From Celeribacter persicus (lineage in GTDB: Bacteria; Pseudomonadota; Alphaproteobacteria; Rhodobacterales; Rhodobacteraceae), in the NCBI RefSeq assembly GCF_003050785.1, contig NZ_QAOH01000007.1, positions 62,001-126,000 of the forward strand: a stretch of DNA of 64,000 nt, written 5' to 3'. A program made the position numbers and the translations under genes. Shown in pieces: positions 41,694-50,706 of this stretch (the stretch's first letter is position 1; the number at the start of each line of letters is the position of its first letter). The notes beneath the pieces are model-generated. The model had not been told where the DNA came from. It saw nothing but the letters and a program-made list of their open reading frames with translations, and made no database searches.

Positions 41694-42045
41694 ATTTTCC
41701 CCGGCATTCAGACTAATTGTTTCCATTTAAGACACAGTTAAGATTTGGGCCCCTTGCAATCGCACAGATTTCAACAGGATTTGCACAAGTTATCCCCCGA
41801 CTTATCCCGAATCCCAGATCAACCATGAGTTGCAATTGGTTACGCAAAGGTTAACTGTTTCCCGTTTTGTCATTGTAATTTCTTGTCTCTCAACAATATC
41901 ACGACAGATCGTTCGCGATATCGAAACAATACGCAACACATGCCAAGGTTGTGCAAAACTTCTTCTGTATCGTTTTATCCACGACCCGGCGCCCGGTACC
42001 GGACGGTGAAACCGGACAGGCGCCACCCCAACAGGAGATCCGCCC
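41694..42045. other. 352-base AT-richer divergent regulatory region
   Basis: This lies between the divergent DUF6456 and DUF6477 genes. It contains a CtrA-type TTAA-N7-TTAA box (41727-41741), three same-direction TTATCC motifs (41790-41798, 41802-41810, 41975-41983; the last, TTATCCACG, is one base from the DnaA box TTATCCACA), and the ribosome site AGGAGA before 42046. No gene is seen. Confidence 0.6.
41727..41741 (-). promoter_or_regulatory. CtrA-type binding site
   Basis: TTAA-GACACAG-TTAA is an exact match to the alphaproteobacterial CtrA consensus TTAA-N7-TTAA. It is 34 bases upstream of the chosen DUF6456 start (41693). CtrA controls motility, cell cycle and gene-transfer-agent genes in this group, so the DUF6456 gene may be a CtrA target. 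Confidence 0.55.
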
Positions 42046-42339
42046 ATGACCGACGTCACAACCCTGCTTTCCACCCTGCGCCGCCCCCGCCTTCTGATCC
42101 GCGCTGCACGACTCGGCCTTGAGCATTACAACCGCAATCGTGACCTCAAACGGGTGATGCGCACCGGCACCGCGCCTTCGCCCGCCCGCGCGCTCACCGC
42201 GCTGATTGAGGAAGAGGCGCGCATGGAGGACATCCGCCGCTCGGGCGATGCGACCTATAATGTGACCCGCCATGTCGAGGTGCTGATCGCCCTGATGGGA
42301 GAGGCCCGACTGTTGCCAGAGGAGCGACACGCCGCCTGA
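42046..42339 (+). CDS. DUF6477 family protein
   Basis: 97 residues, mostly alpha-helical and basic (LLSTLRRPRLLIRAARLGLEHYNRNRDLKRVM). It has the compact Rhodobacteraceae-specific DUF6477 layout with a central Pro/Ala linker (APSPARAL) and the C-terminal RHVEVLIALMGEARLL. Function is unknown. AGGAGATC supplies a ribosome site. A strong terminator follows, so it is monocistronic, divergent from the DUF6456 gene. Confidence 0.82.
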   Translation: MTDVTTLLSTLRRPRLLIRAARLGLEHYNRNRDLKRVMRTGTAPSPARALTALIEEEARMEDIRRSGDATYNVTRHVEVLIALMGEARLLPEERHAA

Positions 42340-42377
42340 GCCGGTCCCTCTCTCTTTCACAGGCCTCCGTCTGTGCC

Positions 42378-42418
42378 GCCCCCGTTTCCGCCGCGACTGG
42401 CCGAAACGGGGGCTTTTT
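42378..42418 (+). terminator. Rho-independent terminator after the DUF6477 gene
   Basis: An 11-bp stem GCCCCCGTTTC (42378-42388) with GAAACGGGGGC (42403-42413), 14-base loop, then TTTTT (42414-42418). It lies 39 bases after the stop at 42339. Confidence 0.9.
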
Positions 42419-42508
42419 CATACCCGTGAGCAACAAGACCGCCTCAACAAGAGGGCGAATGCGGGAATCCATCTTGCCTGAATCCGTCCACGCGCATAAA
42501 GGCAGGGC

Positions 42509-44080
42509 ATGACCCAGATTTCCCATGACCGCCTCCTCATCATCGACTTCGGTTCTCAGGTGACGCAGCTCATCGCGCGCCGTCTGCGCGAGCTGAACGT
42601 CTATTGCGAAATCCACCCCTATCAGAAGGTCACCGACGCCTCGCTGAAAGAGTTCGCCCCGAAGGCGATCATCTTTTCCGGCGGCCCGGATTCGGTGATG
42701 CGCGAGGGCAGCCCACGTCCGCCGAAAGCGGCCTATGAGATGGGCGTCCCGATCCTCGGTATCTGCTATGGCCAGCAGGTGATGATGCACGATCTCGGCG
42801 GCCGGGTCGAAGCCGGCGAACATGCCACCGCAGAGTTCGGTCGCGCTTATGTGACTCCCACCGAGAACCGCCCCGAATTCCTCAAGGGTTGGTTCATGGA
42901 CGGCACCGGCAAGGAGCAGGTCTGGATGAGCCACGGCGATCACGTCGCCGAAATCGCTCCGGGGTTCGAGGTCTACGGCACCTCCCCCGGCGCGCCCTTC
43001 GCGATCACCGCCGATCTGAGCCGCAATTTCTACGCCGTGCAGTTCCACCCGGAAGTGCATCACACGCCGAACGGCGCGACGCTCTATGAGAATTTCGTGA
43101 GACTTGCCGGGTTCACCGGCGACTGGACCATGGGCGCTTACCGCGAAGAGATGATCGCGAAAATCCGCGAACAGGTCGGCGACAGCCATGTGATCTGCGG
43201 CCTCTCCGGCGGCGTCGACAGTTCCGTGACCGCGATCCTCTTGCACGAGGCGATCGGCGATCAGCTCACCTGCGTGTTTGTCGATCACGGCCTGCTGCGG
43301 CTTAACGAGGCCACCGAAGTCGTGAAAATGTTCCGCGACAATTACAACATCAAACTGATCCACGCCGATGAGAGCGATCTCTTCTTAGGCGAGCTTGAGG
43401 GCGTTTCCGACCCGGAAACAAAGCGCAAGACCATCGGCAAACTGTTCATCGACGTATTCCAGAAATACGCCTCCGAGATCGAAGACGCGGAATTCCTCGC
43501 GCAGGGCACACTCTATCCCGATGTGATCGAGAGCGTGTCGTTCTCCGGCGGCCCCTCCGTGACGATCAAATCGCACCACAACGTCGGCGGCCTTCCGGAA
43601 AAAATGGGCCTCAAACTGGTCGAACCGCTGCGCGAGCTGTTCAAGGACGAAGTGCGCGCGCTGGGGCACGAGTTGGGCCTTCCGGCCAGCTTCATCGGTC
43701 GCCACCCCTTCCCCGGACCGGGCCTCGCGATCCGTTGCCCCGGCGAGATCACCCGCGAAAAACTCGACATCCTGCGTAAAGCCGATGCCGTCTATATCGA
43801 CCAAATCCGCAAGCACGGGCTTTACGACGACATCTGGCAGGCCTTCGCCGCCATCCTGCCGATGCGCACCGTGGGCGTGATGGGCGACGGGCGGACCTAT
43901 GACTACGCGCTGGCACTCCGCGCGGTGACCTCGGTCGATGGCATGACCGCGGACTATTACCCGTTCAGCCATGAATTCCTCGGCGAGACCTCGACCCGGA
44001 TCATCAACGAGGTGAAAGGCGTGAACCGCGTGTTCTACGACTGCACCTCGAAACCGCCGGGAACGATCGAGCTGGAATGA
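42509..44080 (+). CDS. guaA: GMP synthase (glutamine-hydrolysing)
   Basis: 523 residues. Class I glutamine amidotransferase (1-200) with the nucleophile Cys86 in ILGICYGQQ and a His/Glu pair in [11 protein letters not shown]-pyrophosphatase domain with the PP-loop SGGVDSSV (about 230); C-terminal dimerisation domain ending in the conserved KPPGTIELE. It converts XMP to GMP using glutamine and ATP. No frameshift or missing motif. Its terminator follows at 44103. Confidence 0.98.
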   Translation: MTQISHDRLLIIDFGSQVTQLIARRLRELNVYCEIHPYQKVTDASLKEFAPKAIIFSGGPDSVMREGSPRPPKAAYEMGVPILGICYGQQVMMHDLGGRVEAGEHATAEFGRAYVTPTENRPEFLKGWFMDGTGKEQVWMSHGDHVAEIAPGFEVYGTSPGAPFAITADLSRNFYAVQFHPEVHHTPNGATLYENFVRLAGFTGDWTMGAYREEMIAKIREQVGDSHVICGLSGGVDSSVTAILLHEAIGDQLTCVFVDHGLLRLNEATEVVKMFRDNYNIKLIHADESDLFLGELEGVSDPETKRKTIGKLFIDVFQKYASEIEDAEFLAQGTLYPDVIESVSFSGGPSVTIKSHHNVGGLPEKMGLKLVEPLRELFKDEVRALGHELGLPASFIGRHPFPGPGLAIRCPGEITREKLDILRKADAVYIDQIRKHGLYDDIWQAFAAILPMRTVGVMGDGRTYDYALALRAVTSVDGMTADYYPFSHEFLGETSTRIINEVKGVNRVFYDCTSKPPGTIELE

Positions 44081-44102
44081 TCTCCGCCACCCACAAAATC
44101 GC

Positions 44103-44139
44103 AAAGGCGTTCTCCACCGCGAGAGCGCCTTTTCTTTTG
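44103..44139 (+). terminator. Rho-independent terminator of guaA
   Basis: A 12-bp stem AAAGGCGTTCTC (44103-44114) with GAGAGCGCCTTT (44121-44132), one G-U pair, 6-base loop, followed by TCTTTT. It is 22 bases after the guaA stop. Confidence 0.9.
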
Positions 44140-44195
44140 CCAATCGCCCCGCCGCCTCGTTATGGAAGAAAAACCCGATGAAGGAGGAGCATCCG

Positions 44196-44474
44196 GTGAG
44201 CAAGATCCTGTTGACAGGCACGATGACCTGCGCGCCCGAAGAGGTGGAGCATGTTCTGGCGCTCATGCCCGAGCACATCCGTCTGTCGCGTGCCGAACCC
44301 GGCTGTCTGCAATTCGATCTCTGGCAGGACGAGGTGCGCCCGACCGAGTTTCACGTCACGGAAGTCTTCCGCGATGCATACGCGTTTGACGCCCATCAGG
44401 ATCGCACGCGCAGCTCCGACTGGTTCCGTGTCACCGGCCACATGCATCGCGATTTCAGGAAGACATCCGCATGA
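44196..44474 (+). CDS. Antibiotic-biosynthesis-monooxygenase (ABM) domain protein
   Basis: 92 residues from GTG 44196, chosen because AAGGAGG lies 8 bases upstream; an ATG at 44178 sits before that site. Dimeric alpha-beta-barrel pattern: ILLTGTMTCAPEE, RAEPGCLQFDLWQDE and FHVTEVFRDAYAFDAHQ, with TRSSDWF at the end. Family members are quinol monooxygenases or dioxygenases and heme-degrading relatives; here the DEVRPTEFHVTEVF type fits YgiN-like quinol monooxygenase. It overlaps the next gene (ATGA). Confidence 0.82.
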   Translation: MSKILLTGTMTCAPEEVEHVLALMPEHIRLSRAEPGCLQFDLWQDEVRPTEFHVTEVFRDAYAFDAHQDRTRSSDWFRVTGHMHRDFRKTSA

Positions 44475-45367
44475 GCACACAAAGCCATCCACTGAAGGCC
44501 GCGCTCTGGATGAGCGGCGCGCTTCTGGGCTTTTCGGCCATGGCCGTGGCCGGACGCAAACTCGCCGGACATCTCGATACGTTCGAAATCCTCGGCTACC
44601 GCTCTTTCTTCGGCCTCTTGATCGTGCTCGCCGTCGCCCTGCCGCAGCGCCGTCTTGCGGAATTTCGCCCCAAGGCCATGGCGCTCCACATCGGGCGCAA
44701 TCTCGGGCATTTCGCCGGACAGAACCTTTGGCTCTACGCGCTCACCCTGATCCCCATGGCCCAGCTTTTCGCACTGGAATTTTCCTATCCGATCCTCGTC
44801 GGTCTGGGTGCCACGCTTTTTCTGGGGGAAAAGATGACCCCCACGCGGGCGCTGACCTCGGTCATGGGATTCGTCGGTATCCTGATTGTCGCGCGGCCCT
44901 TCGGCGGGGCGCTCTCCATCGGGCTGATCGCCGCCATGCTTTGCGCCTTCGGCTTTGCCGCCTCCGCGCTCTTCACCAAGCGGCTGACGCTCACCGCCCA
45001 TGTCTCCGTCCTGTCGATCATGTTCTGGATGGTCACGCTGCAACTGATCTTCGGGCTGGTTTGCGCCTTCGCAGACGGGCATGCGGTGCTGCCGCGTCTT
45101 CAGGACGTGCCATGGGTGATCGTTGTCGCCATCTCGGGGCTTGGGGCGCATTTCTGCCTGACCACCGCGCTGTCTCTGGCGCCCGCCTCCATTGTCACGC
45201 CCATCGACTTCCTGCGCCTGCCGATCATCGCGGTCATCGGCATGGCCTTTTATGGGGAAGGCATCGACATATGGGTCTTCATCGGTGCGGCGATCATTTT
45301 TTCCGCTAATTACATCAATATCTTGTCCGAAAACCGCCGGATGGCCCGATTGAGCAGCCCCGCCTGA
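44471..45367 (+). CDS. EamA/DMT family exporter
   Basis: 298 residues with about ten membrane helices in two EamA repeats (1-135 and 150-290). The N-terminal repeat carries ALLGFSAMAVAGRKL and the second DVPWVIVVAISGLGAHFCLTTALSLAPASIVTPIDF. Substrate unknown; DMT members export amino acids, nucleosides and small metabolites. Translationally coupled to the ABM-domain gene, so the pair may handle a quinol- or aromatic-type metabolite. Confidence 0.9.
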   Translation: MSTQSHPLKAALWMSGALLGFSAMAVAGRKLAGHLDTFEILGYRSFFGLLIVLAVALPQRRLAEFRPKAMALHIGRNLGHFAGQNLWLYALTLIPMAQLFALEFSYPILVGLGATLFLGEKMTPTRALTSVMGFVGILIVARPFGGALSIGLIAAMLCAFGFAASALFTKRLTLTAHVSVLSIMFWMVTLQLIFGLVCAFADGHAVLPRLQDVPWVIVVAISGLGAHFCLTTALSLAPASIVTPIDFLRLPIIAVIGMAFYGEGIDIWVFIGAAIIFSANYINILSENRRMARLSSPA

Positions 45368-45535
45368 TGCAGAAAAGCCATGATCGCAACCGTGCAACCA
45401 TGACGCGGCGTCAGAATTGCTTGAAATCTTGTCGCAGCTTAGGCTGAGTGAACAATAAGAGCGAAAAGTCGCTCAACACGACACACTATACAGATCTAAG
45501 GAAGCGGGCCCCGTGCCCGTCAGGGATGGAGATCA

Positions 45536-46660
45536 ATGAAAAACACGACACTTTTGGCGGCCTCTCTGGCCGTCGGCGCCACTGGCGCATACGCAGGTGG
45601 GATGGATCGCTCCGGAATGTCCATTGCGCCCCTTTTCGAAACGGGCACCTATGTCGAGCTGAGCTTTGGTTCCGTGAACCCGGATGTTTCAGGCAGCTTT
45701 GCAGCAAGCGTTCCGCTTATAGGTGGTATTTCGTCCGGCGACCTGACCCCATCCTACACGCAACTCAGCGCGGCCTATAAACGCGACCTTTCCGAAAACC
45801 TGTCCATGGCGATCATCCTCGACCAGCCCTTTGGCGCGGATGTGGACTACCCGGACGGCACAGGCTACGTCTACCAGGGTAGCAATGCTTCGGTGGAAAC
45901 CACAGGCGTCACTGCCGTCTTGCGCTACAAGTTCAATGACCGTTTCTCGGTCCACGGAGGCGTTCGCAACCTGACCTCCAAGGGAACTGTCGAGATTCCG
46001 ATTGTCGGACCCAGAGGGTACACGATGGAGACCTCGACGGAAAATGACTGGGGGTACCTGATTGGTGCCGCTTACGAGATTCCGGATATCGCTCTGCGTG
46101 CCAGCCTGACTTATAATTCCGCCATCGACATCGACTTCACAGCCTCCGAGGATTTCTCGGGAGGGACAGCTGCTGCAAACAAGTCCCCCCTTTCTGTCAC
46201 GATGCCGCAATCTGTGAATTTCGATTTCCAGACCGGGATCGCCGCAGACACGCTTTTGATGTTCTCCGCACGTTGGGCCGAATGGACCGAAACCGTGATT
46301 GCCCCGCAACTCTACAGCTCGCCCAGCTTCGTCAATGACAATCTCGTCGATCACAACGACGACACCATCTCCTACAGTCTCGGTGTCGGACGTCGTTTCA
46401 ACGACAAGCTCTCCGGCTCGCTTTCCGTTGGCTATGAGAAATCTTATGGTGGGCTTCAAGGGAACCTGTCGCCGCGTGACGGCTACAAATCCATCACTGC
46501 CGGTCTGAAATACCAGATCACCGAACAAACCGCAATTTCGGGTGGCGTGTCCTATGTCTGGGTCGGCGATGCGAAAACAACATACGCCCCCTCGATTAAT
46601 CCCTCTTTTGAGGACAACACTGCCATCGGTGTCGGGCTCAAGCTGTCGCATCACTTCTGA
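45536..46660 (+). CDS. FadL-family outer-membrane transporter (OmpP1)
   Basis: 374 residues with a signal peptide (MKNTTLLAASLAVGATGAYA) and the short plug segment GGMDRSGMSIAPLFETGTYVE in place of the longer NPAG loop. Fourteen-strand-type beta-barrel alternation continues to a terminal KLSHHF, whose final Phe is the outer-membrane assembly signal. It would take up hydrophobic compounds such as fatty acids or aromatics. It lies downstream of the EamA exporter by 168 bases but has its own terminator, so it is probably a separate unit. Confidence 0.9.
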   Translation: MKNTTLLAASLAVGATGAYAGGMDRSGMSIAPLFETGTYVELSFGSVNPDVSGSFAASVPLIGGISSGDLTPSYTQLSAAYKRDLSENLSMAIILDQPFGADVDYPDGTGYVYQGSNASVETTGVTAVLRYKFNDRFSVHGGVRNLTSKGTVEIPIVGPRGYTMETSTENDWGYLIGAAYEIPDIALRASLTYNSAIDIDFTASEDFSGGTAAANKSPLSVTMPQSVNFDFQTGIAADTLLMFSARWAEWTETVIAPQLYSSPSFVNDNLVDHNDDTISYSLGVGRRFNDKLSGSLSVGYEKSYGGLQGNLSPRDGYKSITAGLKYQITEQTAISGGVSYVWVGDAKTTYAPSINPSFEDNTAIGVGLKLSHHF

Positions 46661-46681
46661 TCCGGTCCGCATATCTTTGAG

Positions 46682-46713
46682 AAAGGCCCTGCGATTTGCG
46701 GGGCCTTTTTCGT
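46682..46713 (+). terminator. Rho-independent terminator after the FadL-like gene
   Basis: An 11-bp stem AAAGGCCCTGC (46682-46692) with GCGGGGCCTTT (46698-46708), one G-U pair, loop GATTT, followed by TT. It lies 21 bases after the stop at 46660. Confidence 0.85.
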
Positions 46714-46809
46714 TTCCCACGGATCAAAAAACGTGATGCGCGTTTGCACAAATTCCGGTTTGCCAAGCCGCACCACTCAGGTGATTTTGCGCCGAAAGCG
46801 TTTCGCATA

Positions 46810-46904
46810 AAATCTGAATCACAGATTTAATGTGAAGCGCCCGCAACGCTCATACGAGGCACTGCGTTTTGCTTTTTCCCTGTTTCAGATAAAAAACAAA
46901 ACGC
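46810..46904 (+). promoter_or_regulatory. Two inverted repeats in the leader of the second EamA gene
   Basis: AAATCTG/CAGATTT (46810-46828, 5-base loop) and GCGTTTTG/CAAAACGC (46864-46904, 25-base loop) stand upstream of the ATG at 46928. The second could form or mask the region just before the ribosome site AAGGA. These may be operators or a leader switch. The FadL-gene terminator is 100 bases before them. Confidence 0.4.
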
Positions 46905-46927
46905 TTTAACCGCATAAGGATCGCATC

Positions 46928-47845
46928 ATGGCCCCGCAAAAGACCATCTCCGCCGCCGCATGGGCCGGGCTTTTCGCCATGGGGTTTCTCTGGGGCTGCT
47001 CTTTTCTGGCCGTCGCGATCCTGATCCGGGAGGTGCCGATCTACTGGGTGGTCGCGGGTCGGGTCAGCCTCGCGGCCCTTATGCTCTGGACCTATGTCCT
47101 GCTCAAAGGGCTGCCAGTCCCGTCTTTCTCACGCTATCTCTGGCGGTTCATTCTTGTCGGGGCACTAACCTCGGCAGTTCCCTTCCTGTTGATCACATGG
47201 GCGCAGCACCATATTCCTTCGGGGCTCGCGGGCATTCTCAACGCCTCCACCGCGATCTTCGGCGTGCTCTTCGCCGCCCTGATCTTTGCCGATGAAAAGC
47301 TGGGCTTTCGCAAGGGCACGGGGGTCGCACTCGGCGTTCTGGGCATCGTGGCCGTCATTGGCCCGGAGGCTCTCAAATCCTTCGATCTGACCTCTCTGGG
47401 GCAGCTCGCCATGATCGCCGCCACCATGTCCTACGGGGTGTCCAACTCGGTCGGGCGCATCCTCTTGTCCGAGTTGCGCCCCGAGGTCGCCGCCGCCGGA
47501 ATGCTCACGGGGGCCGCGCTTGTCGCGCTTCCGGTGGCGTTTGTGGTTACGGGTGCACCGCCCCTGACGCTCAAAACGGAGAGCTGGGGAGCGCTGCTGT
47601 ATTTGTCAATCATGTCCACCAGCCTCACCTATATCATCTATTACAAGGTGATGGCGGCGGCGGGTGCGGGCAACACCTCGCTTACCACGCTGATCGTGGC
47701 GCCCGTCTCCATCGCGCTGGGGGCTGCGGTGCTGGGCGAAAGCCTGCCGCCGCAGGCCTATGTCGGCTTCGGGCTGATCGCGCTCGGGCTTCTGGTCATT
47801 GACGGGCGGATTTTGCAACGCTTGCGGAGGCGCGAGGCCGCTTAA
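46928..47845 (+). CDS. EamA/DMT family exporter
   Basis: 305 residues, two EamA repeats of five helices each. N-terminal WGCSFLAVAILIREVPIYWVV and second-repeat start AMIAATMSYGVSNSVGR are typical. It resembles YdcZ/RhaT-type small-metabolite exporters. ATAAGGA precedes the ATG. It may be co-expressed with the ATPase-metA genes that follow, in which case a methionine-related substrate is possible; this is speculation. Confidence 0.9.
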   Translation: MAPQKTISAAAWAGLFAMGFLWGCSFLAVAILIREVPIYWVVAGRVSLAALMLWTYVLLKGLPVPSFSRYLWRFILVGALTSAVPFLLITWAQHHIPSGLAGILNASTAIFGVLFAALIFADEKLGFRKGTGVALGVLGIVAVIGPEALKSFDLTSLGQLAMIAATMSYGVSNSVGRILLSELRPEVAAAGMLTGAALVALPVAFVVTGAPPLTLKTESWGALLYLSIMSTSLTYIIYYKVMAAAGAGNTSLTTLIVAPVSIALGAAVLGESLPPQAYVGFGLIALGLLVIDGRILQRLRRREAA

Positions 47846-47903
47846 CCCTTGCGAGCCGACGCCTGCCGTGGCACCACCGTCACCGATCAACAGGGAAAGA
47901 CCG

Positions 47904-48776
47904 ATGAAATACAAAACGGGTGCGGAGTGGCAAGGCTGTGCGAACAAGCGCCTTATTCTCTTCGGCATGTCGGGGCTGGGTAAGACCGTGATCTCCAACA
48001 TGCTGCGGGACACGGGGGAATGGTATCATTACTCCGTCGATTATCGCATCGGCACGCGATATCTGGGCGAAGCCATTGACGACAATCTGAAAAAGGTTGC
48101 CATGCGCGAGCCGTTCCTGCGCGAACAGTTCCTTTCCGACAGCATCTATATCAAGGCCAACCTGACCTTCGACAATCTCGCGCCCGTGTCCTTTTTCCTC
48201 GGAAAACCCGGCTCCGAGGCCTTGGGCGGTATTCCCATGGCCGAGTTCCGGCGGCGTCAGAAACTGTTTCGTGAGGCGGAAGAAGCGGCGCTTCTCGATA
48301 CGCATCATTTCATCGAACGGGCACAATCGCTTTACGGCTATCCGCATTTCGTCTGCGACACCGGCGGTTCGATCTGTGAATGGGTCGATCCCGCGAACCC
48401 GGAGGACCCGATCCTGAGGGCGCTTTCCGACGACGCGCTTCTGGTCTGGATCAAAGGCTCGGAAGCCCATACCGGAGAGCTGATCCGCCGGTTCGACAAG
48501 GCCCCGAAACCCATGGCCTACCAACCGGAATTCCTTTCGGCGATCTGGGAGGAATATCTCACGGAGAAGAACCTCAAGGAAGATGCGGTCAACCCGGACG
48601 ATTTCATCCGCTACACCTATGCCCGCGCGCTGGCACATCGCCAGCCGCGTTATGAGGCGATGGCGGACACCTGGGGCATCACCCTCGATTACGAGGATGT
48701 CAAACGGATCAAGGGCCCCGACGACTTCATGGCACTGATCGCCACGGCGCTTGATCATCGCGCAAAAGAGTCCTAA
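47904..48776 (+). CDS. P-loop ATPase of unknown function, next to metA
   Basis: 290 residues from ATG 47904 (AGGGAAAG upstream). A Walker A motif, GMSGLGKT, lies at about residues 21-28 near the N-terminus; no clear Walker B-GTPase motif such as NKxD follows. Later features are [22 protein letters not shown] and a C-terminal helical segment. It resembles a nucleotide kinase or ATPase but the family cannot be named. It precedes metA by 32 bases with no terminator and may belong with methionine biosynthesis. Confidence 0.75.
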   Translation: MKYKTGAEWQGCANKRLILFGMSGLGKTVISNMLRDTGEWYHYSVDYRIGTRYLGEAIDDNLKKVAMREPFLREQFLSDSIYIKANLTFDNLAPVSFFLGKPGSEALGGIPMAEFRRRQKLFREAEEAALLDTHHFIERAQSLYGYPHFVCDTGGSICEWVDPANPEDPILRALSDDALLVWIKGSEAHTGELIRRFDKAPKPMAYQPEFLSAIWEEYLTEKNLKEDAVNPDDFIRYTYARALAHRQPRYEAMADTWGITLDYEDVKRIKGPDDFMALIATALDHRAKES

Positions 48777-48808
48777 ATCACCTACCCTCAGCGTTAAGGA
48801 GTGTTCAG

Positions 48809-49732
48809 ATGCCCATCACCCTGCCCGAAAACCTTCCCGCCTATGACGTGCTCTCCGCCGAGGGCGTCATGGTCATGGGGGAGGGTCGGGCCGCACGGCA
48901 GGACATCCGGGCGCTCAAAATCGGGCTTCTGAACCTCATGCCGAAGAAAATCCAGACGGAGAACCAGTTCGCCCGTCTGATCGGCGCCACACCGCTTCAG
49001 ATCGACTTTCATCTGATCCGCATGAGCGAGCATCAGACGAAAAACACCGCCGCCGAGCATATGGAACAGTTCTACCGCCCTTTCTCCGAGGTCAAGGCCT
49101 CCGGCGAGAAGTTCGACGGGCTGATCATCACCGGCGCACCGATCGAGCACCTGCCTTTTGAGGAGGTCACCTATTGGGACGAGCTCAAGGAAGTGTTCGA
49201 CTGGACCCAGACCCATGTACATTCCACCTTCGGCGTCTGCTGGGGCGGGATGGCGATGATCTATTACTTCCACGGGGTGCGAAAACACCCGTTGGATCAC
49301 AAGGCGTTCGGGTTGTTCCAACAGGAAAACCTCGCCCCCAGTTCGCCCTATCTGCGCGGGTTTTCGGATCTGTGCTACATCCCGGTAAGCCGCTGGACCG
49401 AAATGCGTCAGGCGGAAATCGACGCCGTTCCGGGCCTCGTGCCGCTTTTGGGATCGGATGAAACCGGGCCATGCCTCGTGCAGGACCCTGAGCATCGCGC
49501 GCTCTACATCTTCAACCATTTCGAATATGACACGGGCACGTTGTATGAGGAATATCAACGGGATGTCGAGGCGGGCAAAGAGATCATCCTGCCAAAGCAC
49601 TATTTCCCGAACGACAACCCGTCGCTGCGCCCGATGAACCGCTGGCGTTCGCACGCGCACCTGCTCTATGGCAACTGGATCAACGAGATTTACCAGACGA
49701 CGCCCTATAATCTGGACGAAATCGGGAGTTGA
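48809..49732 (+). CDS. metA: Homoserine O-acyltransferase MetA (predicted acetyltransferase)
   Basis: 307 residues. Nucleophile Cys144 in FGVCWGG, catalytic His in YNRW/FNHFEYD and Glu in DTGTLYEEY. The specificity loop reads TGAPIEHL, with Glu113 where succinyl-specific E. coli MetA has Gly; in the family this Glu marks acetyl-CoA use, so the product is predicted to be O-acetylhomoserine. It makes the first committed step to methionine. AAGGAG ends 7 bases before the ATG. The hydrolase gene starts at its stop. Confidence 0.93.
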   Translation: MPITLPENLPAYDVLSAEGVMVMGEGRAARQDIRALKIGLLNLMPKKIQTENQFARLIGATPLQIDFHLIRMSEHQTKNTAAEHMEQFYRPFSEVKASGEKFDGLIITGAPIEHLPFEEVTYWDELKEVFDWTQTHVHSTFGVCWGGMAMIYYFHGVRKHPLDHKAFGLFQQENLAPSSPYLRGFSDLCYIPVSRWTEMRQAEIDAVPGLVPLLGSDETGPCLVQDPEHRALYIFNHFEYDTGTLYEEYQRDVEAGKEIILPKHYFPNDNPSLRPMNRWRSHAHLLYGNWINEIYQTTPYNLDEIGS

Positions 49733-49737
49733 ACGGC

Positions 49738-50661
49738 GTGGTCGCCCGCGCACCGAACCCGCTTACTCAGATGCCGCTTCGGCAGGGTCCGTTGCGGGCG
49801 CTGAAAACCCGGCGCAAAGGCGATCTGATCAAAGGCGCGGGCGGCGCGGTGATCCATATCGAAAGCTATGGCCCAATGGACGCCCCGCCGGTGGTGCTGA
49901 TCCACGGCCAGTCCGGCTCGACCTATGACATGACATTCGCGCTCGCGCCAAGGCTGGCCGAGCAGTTTCGGGTCTATGTCGTGGATCGTCCGGGTTTCGG
50001 TCACAGTCCCTATCACAAGGATGAAAGTCTCACCGGACAGGCCCGCGCGATCCGCGAGGCCGTGGCCGAAATCGAGGCGCGCGCGCCCATCGTTCTGGGT
50101 CAGTCTTATGGCGGTGCCGTGGCTTTGCGTTGGGCCGTCGACGTGCCGACATCCCTTGCCGCACTCGTTCTTGTCTCCTCGCCCTCGCATCATTGGGAGA
50201 TCAACGCCCCACGGCTGCATAGCACCCTGGCGCGTCCGGTGATCGGCTGGTGGGCGGCGGAGCTGATTTCCTTTCTGACCCCGCAGGCCATCGTCACGCA
50301 ACAGCTCGCCAAGGTCTTTGCCCCGAACCCGGTACCCGAAGGCTATGCCGATCATTTCCAGCCCCGCAATTCCATTGTTCCGCGTCGCCACCGGCTCAAT
50401 GCGCGGCAACGGGTGGCGCTCAAGGACGAGATTTTCGAGATGATGGACCTCTATCGCCAGATCGAAATGCCGATCGAGAGCGTTCAGGGCATTTCCGACA
50501 TCATCGTGCCGGAAATCTTACACGCCAAGCCGTTCGACGCACGCGTGGAGACGAACCGTCTCACCCGGCTCGAAGGCATCGGCCATATGCCACATCACGT
50601 TGCGACAGATGAGGTCGTGCAGGCCGTCACACGCGCCGCCACGCGTTGCAACCGGGACTGA
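49738..50661 (+). CDS. Alpha/beta hydrolase
   Basis: 307 residues from GTG 49738 (GGGAG 9 bases upstream); a TTG at 49729 overlaps the metA stop but leaves no room for a ribosome site. Oxyanion-hole strand VVLIHGQSGSTYDM, DRPGFGHSP, nucleophile Ser in VLGQSYGG and a late His in GIGHMPHHV form the catalytic set. An extended N-terminal segment is basic (ALKTRRKGDLI). Substrate unknown: an esterase or haloalkane-type hydrolase is possible. It is probably translated with metA. Confidence 0.87.
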   Translation: MVARAPNPLTQMPLRQGPLRALKTRRKGDLIKGAGGAVIHIESYGPMDAPPVVLIHGQSGSTYDMTFALAPRLAEQFRVYVVDRPGFGHSPYHKDESLTGQARAIREAVAEIEARAPIVLGQSYGGAVALRWAVDVPTSLAALVLVSSPSHHWEINAPRLHSTLARPVIGWWAAELISFLTPQAIVTQQLAKVFAPNPVPEGYADHFQPRNSIVPRRHRLNARQRVALKDEIFEMMDLYRQIEMPIESVQGISDIIVPEILHAKPFDARVETNRLTRLEGIGHMPHHVATDEVVQAVTRAATRCNRD

Positions 50662-50673
50662 AAAACCCCATAG

Positions 50674-50690
50674 TGTTAAAGAGATTAACA
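50674..50690. promoter_or_regulatory. Short palindrome before ppk2
   Basis: TGTTAA-AGAGA-TTAACA, a perfect 6-bp repeat with a 5-base spacer, lies 17 bases before the ppk2 start. Spacing is not that of a CtrA box (5 instead of 7). It could be an operator or help form the 3' end of the hydrolase transcript. Confidence 0.4.
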
Positions 50691-50706
50691 CGGAAAGCGA
50701 CGTGCC

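Noticed and set aside
41694-42045. Chromosome replication origin
   Set aside because: A CtrA box and TTATCC motifs are present, but only one is a near-consensus DnaA box, no AT-rich unwinding stretch is clear, and none of the usual neighbours (hemE, dnaA, parAB, gidAB) is here.
47846-47903. SAM-II or SAM/SAH riboswitch before the P-loop ATPase-metA genes
   Set aside because: The 58-base gap contains CGTGGC and CCACCG segments that recall SAM-II, but the conserved CACGTTAAAC-type core and the AAGCTAAAGG-like end are absent. I do not call a riboswitch.
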